Origin: Winslowiella toletana
Lineage (GTDB): Bacteria; Pseudomonadota; Gammaproteobacteria; Enterobacterales; Enterobacteriaceae
Direction of reading: 5' to 3'
Assembly (NCBI RefSeq): GCF_017875465.1
Contig: NZ_JAGGMQ010000001.1
Span: 1,240,001 to 1,304,000 of the forward strand
Length of the DNA stretch: 64,000 nucleotides
Below, piece after piece: positions 56,721 through 64,000 of the stretch. The notes beneath the pieces were generated by a model, which had not been told where the DNA came from, made no database searches, and saw only the letters and a program-made list of their open reading frames with translations. How positions within the stretch are numbered: the stretch's first letter is position 1; the number at the start of each line of letters is the position of its first letter. The position numbers and the translations under genes are program-made.

Positions 56721-58361
56721 TTAATCCGGTTTATCTTTGACTGAGCGGCCACCTGCGTTTGTGGCGAATTTTTGCTGCATCTGCAGGGCATTAAGCTCAT
56801 CGCGCGATCCCACCTTCGCCACCGCTGTTTGCCAGTTTGATCCACCCGCACGCGCCGGGCGTGACATTTCAGCGCTGACCGGCGTCCTGGCGCTGTTTTG
56901 CAGTGACTCCATACTTTCGCCTTCCAGCTGCGCCGCCACCGGATTGCCTGGCCGGGAAAAGGTTTGCAGCGGAATGCTGTTCGACTCGCCCGACGCGATG
57001 CTGGTGCTGTCACCCGCGGACTCCAGACTCTGGCGTTCAAGATCCGCCGCCACCGGGTTACCCGGGCGTGGAGGAGCCTCCTCAGCTGGCGCGTTAGTGG
57101 TATTGTTTTCGCCCCAGAGCCGCTTAGCGACATCCAGTTGCGGGTGAGTATCAAAAAAGTGATCAATCGCCTGATCGTTACGTGTCGGCGCGGGTCCGGC
57201 AATGGTGCCGGCAATGCCCTGCAACGCATAGGCGCCAGCCGAGGTCACCAGGTTCACCGCCTGTTCTACCGCCTGCTGTGACGCGAGGTTCTCAGTGCCA
57301 CTTTGCATATGGGCGCGCGTCAGATTCTTTAATGCATTGACACCACCCAGACCAGCCGCCAGCGTCATGGTTTCCGCAACCATATTGCCGGAAAACGGGT
57401 TCATCAGCCCTTTCGCAATCTGGCGCGGCGAAGTCAGCATATCCTGAGCGGCAGTAATCAGCCGGTCTTTGGTTCCCGAGATCATCTGCCCGCTAATAGT
57501 GGTCTGGTCGAGTTGCCGGAAACGCTCCCGCCAGTCAGTGCGACCGAGTAAAAACTCCGGGCCGTGCAGAGAATTATTTCTGTTGGCGACAACATTACTC
57601 AGCGCGCCAGCGGCTGGCGTTAATGCCGTGCCCAGGGTGGTATTCGCCGCCAGACGTGGTTTTTCGGCTAAAGTCGCTGTGCCAACGGCGGCAGTACCTG
57701 TTACCAGGTTTCTGGCGTTAAAACCGGTTCCGCCCAACAGCGCCTGTTGCATGCTATGCCCAAGCCCCTCGCGGCGATCAACCAGCTCCTGCATCACCGG
57801 CTCAAGTTTGTCATGGTCGGCGACCATCCATTTGGCATCTTTCACCGCATTAGCCAGCACCTTATCTGAATACGCTTTCAGCACGATGGCGGAACCGCCC
57901 GCCATTACCCCACCAATAACATCGGAAGTCAGTGAGCCTTTGGTGGTGTTAAAAAACAGATTGGCGGCAGTCGACAGCGTTTCAGCCGGGAAGCCGGAAG
58001 CCGCAAATGAAACAGTGGTGAGCGCCCCTTCAGCCGCAGCGGTAATATCATCCAGTTTCAGCCCCTTGCTCAGCACGGCTTTGGCGCTATCGCGGTCATA
58101 ACCCATTTCATCCAGTCCGGTAGCGCGGTCATGCATCAGCTCCTCCATACCTTCGCCGCCCGGGAAATAGTCTCTTAACAGATTATGCAACTCGCTGATG
58201 TTTCTCTGGCTCTCAGATTCCACGCTGCTGGCGCTGCTGGTACTGCTGCTGCTGTTCGTACGACTCAGGCTGTTACCCCGGGTCTGTTCTGGCTGAGAAT
58301 TGGTGGGACGGGAAAAATTAGGTATCGGTCGCTGACCGTTAGCGGAGATGCCGTTTTGCAT
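56721..58361 (-). CDS. Candidate type III secretion effector, 546 aa
   Basis: I do not recognise the family with certainty. The first about 60 residues have the composition of type III export signals: no acidic residue before position 25, rich in Ser, Thr, Asn and Gln, including a run NSSSSTSSASS. The middle (about 80-400) has glycine- and alanine-rich hydrophobic helices (DVIGGVMAGGSAIVLKAYS, ETMTLAAGLGGVNALKNL). The C-terminal part carries two copies of RPGNPVAAxLExxSxES. A faint resemblance to the HopD1/XopB effectors (NPF...LAAGLGGVN region) is only from memory. A HrpL-type promoter lies 42 bases upstream. The ATG at 58361 is the first in-frame ATG after the predicted transcription start, so the longer reading to 58412 is rejected. 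Confidence 0.65.
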   Translation of the reverse strand: MQNGISANGQRPIPNFSRPTNSQPEQTRGNSLSRTNSSSSTSSASSVESESQRNISELHNLLRDYFPGGEGMEELMHDRATGLDEMGYDRDSAKAVLSKGLKLDDITAAAEGALTTVSFAASGFPAETLSTAANLFFNTTKGSLTSDVIGGVMAGGSAIVLKAYSDKVLANAVKDAKWMVADHDKLEPVMQELVDRREGLGHSMQQALLGGTGFNARNLVTGTAAVGTATLAEKPRLAANTTLGTALTPAAGALSNVVANRNNSLHGPEFLLGRTDWRERFRQLDQTTISGQMISGTKDRLITAAQDMLTSPRQIAKGLMNPFSGNMVAETMTLAAGLGGVNALKNLTRAHMQSGTENLASQQAVEQAVNLVTSAGAYALQGIAGTIAGPAPTRNDQAIDHFFDTHPQLDVAKRLWGENNTTNAPAEEAPPRPGNPVAADLERQSLESAGDSTSIASGESNSIPLQTFSRPGNPVAAQLEGESMESLQNSARTPVSAEMSRPARAGGSNWQTAVAKVGSRDELNALQMQQKFATNAGGRSVKDKPD

Positions 58362-58402
58362 AATCAATACCACTCCATACAAGAAATAAACAACGATATG
58401 CA

Positions 58403-58430
58403 TAAGTGGCAATGGCAGAAAATGGGTTGC
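58403..58430 (-). promoter_or_regulatory. HrpL-type promoter (hrp box) candidate
   Basis: On the minus strand: GCAACC (58430-58425), exactly 15 bases, CCACTTA (58409-58403). The hrp box consensus is GGAACC-N15/16-CCACnnA, so only one of ten defined positions differs. It ends 42 bases before the start codon of the effector-like gene and points towards it. Confidence 0.65.
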
Positions 58431-58658
58431 AGAGAAATCACTTTTTCTTATACATCTGTGAAGCAGCTCAATAAATGGCCGCTGCGTCAGTGCCGGTTAA
58501 TAGCGCAGTCGGTAAAAAAACAAGATTAATTTGGTGGTTAAAAACCATGATAAACAACGAAGTAGAACACAATCTCTTTTCTGCTCTTCTCGCTTAAGTT
58601 GCTTAATCAGCATTTCCTAATATGATTCGTGGCAAATGCATATTCCTGAGAGATAAAA

Positions 58659-59789
58659 ATGAGAGTGAAAGGCATCGCCAAAGGATTCTTTATATTGATC
58701 CTTTTCTTAGTCACGCTGGCTTTTTTTGGGGTTTTAGAGCCCTACTATTCATCGGTGTTGTGGGCAACCATACTGGCGGTTATTTTCCATCCGCTAAAGA
58801 CCAAAATGCGTAATGCAATGGGTGACAGAAATGGACTGGCTTCACTGCTTACCATTCTGGTGATATGCCTGATTGTATTTACCCCTCTCAGCCTGATTGC
58901 GTCATCGCTGGCGATTGAATTTAATGTGGTGTATCAGAAACTGCAGAACAACAATACACAGCTGCCGACAATTCTTGCCGACACCCTGCAGCATCTTCCC
59001 GGTTGGGCGCAGCAATTTCTTACCGAGCATGATCTGAATAATGCGAAAGAGATTCAGCAAAAAATGTCAGATTTTGCACTGCGTGGCGGACAGTATTTAG
59101 CCGGCAGTGTGTTCCTGATCGGTAAAGGGACTTTCAGCTTTGCGGTTGGTTTTGGCGTGATGCTTTATCTGCTGTTCTTCCTGCTAAAAGATGGCGCTTA
59201 TCTGATTAACCTGATTCTGCAGGCTTTGCCACTGTCGAGTTATGTTAAGCACCATCTGCTGATGAAGTTCGCGGCGGTTGCCCGCGCAACGGTGAAAGGC
59301 ACGGTGGTGGTAGGCGCCGTTCAGGGCTTGCTGGGTGGACTGGCGTTTTACTTCACGGATATTGACGGCAGTATGCTGTGGGGCGCGTTAATGGCCTTCT
59401 TATCGCTGATACCGGCGGTAGGTTCAGCCATCATCTGGGTGCCGGCGGCAATTTACCTGTTTGCCTCAGGCATGCTGTGGAAAGGCATCTTTATGGTGGT
59501 GTTCTTTGTGGTGATTGTCGGTCTGGTCGATAATATTCTGCGACCACTGCTGGTCGGCAAAGATACCAAAATGCCTGACTATCTGATTCTGATTTCTACC
59601 CTGGGTGGTATGGAGGTCTACGGCATCAATGGCTTTGTTATTGGACCGCTTATTGCCGCGCTGTTTATTGCCTGCTGGAATCTGCTTTCCGGACGCGACC
59701 ACCAGGGCAATATCGATGAGATCGATGAGGAGTTTATCGAAGAAGGTAAGGATGCCCCAGAGGCTGAAGCGGAGAAGGATAATCCGTAG
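58659..59789 (+). CDS. AI-2E family transporter (YdiK-like), 376 aa
   Basis: Inner-membrane protein with about eight helices of the AI-2E/PerM family. It has SVLWATILAVIFHPL near the N-terminus, LYLLFFLLKDG in the middle and the conserved GGMEVYGINGFVIGPLIAALF near the C-terminus, then an acidic cytoplasmic tail. Members include TqsA (autoinducer-2 export), YdiK and sodium/proton antiporters, so the substrate is uncertain. A terminator follows. Confidence 0.87.
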   Translation: MRVKGIAKGFFILILFLVTLAFFGVLEPYYSSVLWATILAVIFHPLKTKMRNAMGDRNGLASLLTILVICLIVFTPLSLIASSLAIEFNVVYQKLQNNNTQLPTILADTLQHLPGWAQQFLTEHDLNNAKEIQQKMSDFALRGGQYLAGSVFLIGKGTFSFAVGFGVMLYLLFFLLKDGAYLINLILQALPLSSYVKHHLLMKFAAVARATVKGTVVVGAVQGLLGGLAFYFTDIDGSMLWGALMAFLSLIPAVGSAIIWVPAAIYLFASGMLWKGIFMVVFFVVIVGLVDNILRPLLVGKDTKMPDYLILISTLGGMEVYGINGFVIGPLIAALFIACWNLLSGRDHQGNIDEIDEEFIEEGKDAPEAEAEKDNP

Positions 59790-59808
59790 CTTATAATGCA
59801 GACACTGG

Positions 59809-59836
59809 AGAGCGGCTTATTTGCCGCTCTTTTTTT
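59809..59836 (+). terminator. Terminator after the AI-2E family gene
   Basis: AGAGCGGC, loop TTATTT, GCCGCTCT followed by TTTTTT. The next 255 bases up to 60091 are AT-rich and hold no evident gene. Confidence 0.9.
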
Positions 59837-60091
59837 GGGTGAGAAAAGTGGTGGCTATGCTAATTGACTGGCTCACCAGTGCTGGTCACTGTTGGCTAAT
59901 AATATAAATCCCACTTAATAAATAAAGAAAATATAAATAAAAACACAATTAACACATATTACATAATTAGTAATTTCAAATAACCACAACGTCAAAATGT
60001 TTATTTCTGTTTTCAACCTTTCTGAAAACGAGTAATCTACCTTTAAAGTATTGATCGACTCTTCCTGTTTACCTTAACGAAAAGGCATATC

Positions 60092-60304
60092 ATGTTACGC
60101 GTTATCCAAAGATATTTACAAACTGCCGGAAGCATCTTTGATTTGATGCCTGCGACCAATTATACCAGGCTGATATTGCAAAAGACTGATGCTGAAAACA
60201 TGGCAGGTGATTGCAGATCTATAGGAAATGACATCGAAATGAGTATCAGTGATTATGGAAGAGATCAAAGGCATGGACGGCTGCACGCAACCACAAGAAG
60301 TTAA
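60092..60304 (+). CDS. Small uncharacterised ORF overlapping the DUF2335 gene, 70 aa
   Basis: It begins MLRVIQRYLQTAGSIFDLMP and continues ATNYTRLILQKTDAENMAGD, then SIGNDIEMSI. It has an AAAAGG ribosome binding site. Its 3' end overlaps the next gene by about 50 bases in another frame, which suggests translational coupling. I believe small proteins with a similar N-terminal amphipathic helix occur elsewhere in enterobacteria, but I cannot name the family. It could still be a chance frame. Confidence 0.5.
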   Translation: MLRVIQRYLQTAGSIFDLMPATNYTRLILQKTDAENMAGDCRSIGNDIEMSISDYGRDQRHGRLHATTRS

Positions 60305-60752
60305 AGAGTCGCAGTCAAACGAGCTCGTTGATAAGATTGAGTCCGAATTAGTCGACAACCCGGTAATCCTTGAGCTACTACTTAGCAGGCCACAAGTGAT
60401 GTCGCTTGTCGGTCGCACCGCTTTCAAAGGCCCACTTCCTCCCCCAGCAATGCTGAAAGCCTATAAAGATATAGATCCTGACGCGGTTAAATGGATTATG
60501 GAGCGAAGTGAAAGAGAGCAGTTGCATCGTCATAAGGTCACTGAAAATAGTGTCGATGGAAACATAGGTAAGGGCCGTCGGGGACAATGGATGGCTTTCT
60601 CAATAACTCTTTTAATTTTAGCTATTGCGACTATTTTTGCCTGGAAAGGGCAAGTGGTTTTCGCGGGGACACTTATTACTATTGATTTAATCGGTCTTGT
60701 ATCAATATTCGCCTTGGGACGGATTATCAAATCTCCTGATGAGACCTTGTAA
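60255..60752 (+). CDS. DUF2335 membrane protein, 165 aa
   Basis: Contains the DUF2335 pattern FKGPLPPPAMLKAYKDIDPD, then AVKWIMERSEREQLHRHKV, followed by two hydrophobic C-terminal segments (FSITLLILAIATIFAWKG and AGTLITIDLIGLVSIFALG). Members are small membrane proteins of unknown function, often in accessory or phage-linked DNA. The start is ATG at 60255 or GTG two codons earlier. The AT-rich surroundings suit a horizontally acquired cassette between aroF and rplS. Confidence 0.8.
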   Translation: MEEIKGMDGCTQPQEVKESQSNELVDKIESELVDNPVILELLLSRPQVMSLVGRTAFKGPLPPPAMLKAYKDIDPDAVKWIMERSEREQLHRHKVTENSVDGNIGKGRRGQWMAFSITLLILAIATIFAWKGQVVFAGTLITIDLIGLVSIFALGRIIKSPDETL

Positions 60753-60994
60753 ATAACCTGGTATAACGATTTATTCAGTAGCTGCGACGGTAGCTGTTGG
60801 CAGGAAGAAAGTAATTATAATTGACAAGCCGTTGCCCACCTAATTTCACCTTTTCGATGTTATATAAAATCTGCAATAATGTCTCTTAATGTGTATGTTA
60901 GATCACGATCTGAAAGCAAGTAAAGCCTGCCAGTACCCATCATAAGCTTCAACATAGTCATGCATGTATATTCCATCCCTTTGTAGCCACAACC
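60753..60994. other. Intergenic region downstream of the DUF2335 gene
   Basis: I see no gene or RNA that I can support. An 81-codon minus-strand frame from 61148 runs through part of it and into the rplS terminator; it lacks a ribosome binding site and family features. Confidence 0.4.
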
Positions 60995-61027
60995 AAAAAA
61001 AGGGGCTGACCAGTTGGCCAACCCCTT
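60995..61027 (-). terminator. Terminator of the rpsP-rimM-trmD-rplS operon
   Basis: Read on the minus strand: AAGGGGTTGGCCAACTGGTC, AGCCCCTT, then a T run; the hairpin pairs AAGGGG with CCCCTT and GGCCA with TGGTC. Confidence 0.85.
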
Positions 61028-61065
61028 GTTTGCTATTAACTTTTGGATGCAGCGTAAGCTGTATC

Positions 61066-62230
<1,165 letters not shown>

Positions 62231-62265
62231 TGATGGAACCGTCTGTTTACCGCAATCTTCGGAGG

Positions 62266-62814
62266 TCAAAAACCAGGATCCCAATCTACTTCAATGGTGC
62301 CGGTAGTGAGATCGACATTCTTGATAACCTGTTCATCAAGAAACGGAATTAACCGCTCCTTTGCACCGAATGCATCTTTCAGGTTTGCTCTGACGACGAG
62401 AACGTCGTTTGAACCGGTTTCCATCAACTCAGTGACTTTACCCAATTCATAGCCTTGCGTAGTGACAACCTGGCAACCAATAAGGTCTTTCCAGTAATAG
62501 TCACCCGTATCCAGCGCTGGCAATTGCCCGGAATCGACCACAATTTCGCAATTGGTGAAGAGTCCCGCAGCATCACGATCGTCAATGCCTTTGACTTTGA
62601 TGATCATATCCTGATTGTGGCGCTTCCAGCCTTCCAGCTCGATAAGCTGCCATTGACCCGCACGCTGGATAAACCACGGCTGATAGTCAAAAATGCTTTC
62701 GGCGTCTTCGGTGGAGGAAAACACTTTGAGCCAACCACGGATACCGTAGGCTCCACCCATCTTACCGAGAATTAACGGCTGAACAGGGGATTTCGCGGCG
62801 TGTTGCTTGCTCAT
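62266..62814 (-). CDS. rimM: Ribosome maturation factor RimM, 182 aa
   Basis: Assists assembly of the 30S head and binds S19. The N-terminal RimM domain ([20 protein letters not shown]) and C-terminal PRC barrel (about residues 95-180, ending IEVDWDPGF) match E. coli. The ATG at 62814 gives MSKQ as in E. coli. Confidence 0.98.
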   Translation of the reverse strand: MSKQHAAKSPVQPLILGKMGGAYGIRGWLKVFSSTEDAESIFDYQPWFIQRAGQWQLIELEGWKRHNQDMIIKVKGIDDRDAAGLFTNCEIVVDSGQLPALDTGDYYWKDLIGCQVVTTQGYELGKVTELMETGSNDVLVVRANLKDAFGAKERLIPFLDEQVIKNVDLTTGTIEVDWDPGF

Positions 62815-62832
62815 GTTGACCACCGTGACAGA

Positions 62833-63081
62833 TTAAGCTGCTTTCTTTGCAGTCTTGATCAGCGCGTTAACGCGATCAGAAAGCGTTGCGCCCTGGCCAA
62901 CCCAGTGCTCAATACGGTCCAGATCCAGACGCAGTGCTTCAGCCTGACCAGATGCGATCGGGTTGAAGAAACCAACGCGCTCGATGAAACGACCGTTGCG
63001 TGCATTGCGGCTGTCAGTGACAACTACCTGATAGAACGGACGCTTTTTCGCGCCGTGACGTGCCAAACGAATTGTTACCAT
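62833..63081 (-). CDS. rpsP: 30S ribosomal protein S16
   Basis: 82 aa, [20 protein letters not shown] onwards, identical in plan to E. coli S16. First gene of the rpsP-rimM-trmD-rplS operon. Confidence 0.98.
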   Translation of the reverse strand: MVTIRLARHGAKKRPFYQVVVTDSRNARNGRFIERVGFFNPIASGQAEALRLDLDRIEHWVGQGATLSDRVNALIKTAKKAA

Positions 63082-63104
63082 AACATCCTCTTAAGTTAAT
63101 AAAA

Positions 63105-63138
63105 CACCCGGGACCCAGCGAGGGGCGGGACCCGGGTG
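63105..63138. other. GC-rich inverted repeat upstream of rpsP
   Basis: CACCCGGG and CCCGGGTG (arms extend to 12 bases with 2 mismatches) around a short loop, 24 bases before the rpsP start. It lies in the probable 5' leader and may be a regulatory hairpin or part of termination after ffh. Confidence 0.5.
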
Positions 63139-63149
63139 CAATATAAAAA

Positions 63150-63226
63150 GCCCGAAAATTTTACTCATTTTGGCGCAAAAAGCAATCGAAAGCTCACTAT
63201 GCTTTCCGGCCAGCCGATTTTCGGGC
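63150..63226 (-). terminator. Terminator after ffh
   Basis: GCCCGAAAAT (63226-63217 on the minus strand) pairs with ATTTTCGGGC (63159-63150), followed by TTTTT on the minus strand; the loop is long (57 bases). Confidence 0.6.
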
Positions 63227-63230
63227 CTGG

Positions 63231-64000
63231 TTAGCGACCGGGGAATCCCGGCGGCATCATACCTTTCATGCCACGCATCATCTTCGCCATGCCGCCTTTT
63301 TTCATCTTTTTCATCATACGCTGCATGTCGTCGAACTGCTTCAGCAAGCGGTTCACGTCCTGCACCTGCATACCGGAACCGGTTGCAATGCGGCGCTTAC
63401 GCGAACCTTTAATAATTTCTGGCTTCTCACGCTCTTTGCGCGTCATGGAGTTGATCATCGCTTCCATACGCACCAGAACTTTGTCATCCATCTGGGATTT
63501 AACATTGTCCGGCAACTGCCCCATACCTGGCAGTTTGCCCATCAGGCTGGCCATACCGCCCATATTGCGCATCTGTTTCAGCTGCTCAAGGAAGTCGTTA
63601 AGGTCGAAACCATCGCCCTTTTTCAGCTTAGTAGCCAGTTTCTCCGCTTGCGCGCGATCCACTTTGCTTTCGATATCTTCGATCAGCGACAGCACATCGC
63701 CCATGCCGAGAATACGCGAGGCGATACGTTCCGGGTAGAATGGCTCAAGCGCATCGGTCTTCTCACCGATACCCATAAACTTAATTGGCTTACCGGTAAT
63801 ATGACGAATTGACAGCGCCGCACCACCGCGCGCATCGCCGTCAACCTTTGTCAGCACCACACCGGTCAGCGGCAGCGCTTCATTAAACGCTTTAGCGGTA
63901 TTCGCCGCATCCTGGCCGGTCATCGCATCGACGACAAACAAGGTTTCCACCGGGTTAATCGCCGCGTGAACCTGTTTGATTTCGTCCATCATCGCTTCAT
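63231..64000 (-). CDS. ffh: Signal recognition particle protein Ffh, 3' part
   Basis: GTPase subunit of the signal recognition particle, which binds 4.5S RNA and signal sequences. The frame runs off the right edge of the window, so only the C-terminal about 256 residues are seen: VVDAMTGQDAANTA, VVLTKVDGDARGGAALSI (G4 motif) and the methionine-rich M domain ending MMRGMKGMMPPGFPGR. The N domain and the P-loop lie beyond base 64000. Confidence 0.97.
   Translation of the reverse strand, partial: EAMMDEIKQVHAAINPVETLFVVDAMTGQDAANTAKAFNEALPLTGVVLTKVDGDARGGAALSIRHITGKPIKFMGIGEKTDALEPFYPERIASRILGMGDVLSLIEDIESKVDRAQAEKLATKLKKGDGFDLNDFLEQLKQMRNMGGMASLMGKLPGMGQLPDNVKSQMDDKVLVRMEAMINSMTRKEREKPEIIKGSRKRRIATGSGMQVQDVNRLLKQFDDMQRMMKKMKKGGMAKMMRGMKGMMPPGFPGR

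Overview
The window is a chromosomal segment of a gammaproteobacterium of the order Enterobacterales. Proteins of the conserved blocks closely match Escherichia coli orthologues as I remember them (NrdEF, ProVWX, EmrRAB, PssA, ClpB, BamD, RimM, RpsP). The accessory genes, a plant-pathogen-type HrpL promoter candidate and the recurrent palindromic repeat point to the Erwiniaceae (Erwinia/Pantoea-like). That family assignment is inference.

Layout. 0-12.2 kb is an accessory region: a RIO-type kinase, a divergent ridA/tetR pair with a clear inverted-repeat operator candidate, an aldo/keto reductase with a LysR regulator, an orphan 6-phospho-beta-glucosidase, emrE, a decayed MocR-type pseudogene, a second TetR regulator, and a run of three genes: a PhnW-like aminotransferase that has lost its PLP lysine, a nucleotidyltransferase-like protein and a DASS anion transporter. 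12.2-16.8 kb holds speG, a small lipoprotein, mmuPM, and divergent ygaC and ygaM. 16.8-30.1 kb is the conserved nrdHIEF (with NrdR boxes), proVWX, ygaY and emrRAB block. 30.1-38.5 kb holds yfiF, trxC, tapT, pat, pssA, yfiM and kgtP. 38.7-44.3 kb is a complete rRNA operon on the minus strand (16S, tRNA-Glu, 23S, 5S) with P1 and P2 promoters. 44.3-55.9 kb holds clpB (sigma-32 promoter), pgeF, rluD, bamD, raiA, pheL-pheA with attenuator, an inserted pair of solute-binding proteins, tyrA and aroF. 56.1-60.8 kb is a variable locus where E. coli carries yfiRNB: a GNAT enzyme, a probable type III effector preceded by a HrpL-type promoter, an AI-2E family permease and a DUF2335 membrane protein with an overlapping small ORF. 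61-64 kb is the rpsP-rimM-trmD-rplS operon and the 3' part of ffh.

How the genes work together. Most of the window is housekeeping: class Ib ribonucleotide reduction, osmoprotectant uptake, multidrug efflux, aromatic amino acid entry and branch enzymes, translation and protein disaggregation. The places most worth a second look are the effector-like gene with its hrp box (56.7-58.4 kb), the three-gene set with disabled catalytic residues (8.7-12.2 kb), the orphan binding-protein pair whose second member ends inside a repeat (51.8-53.6 kb), and the repeat family itself. I saw no prophage, insertion sequence or CRISPR array.
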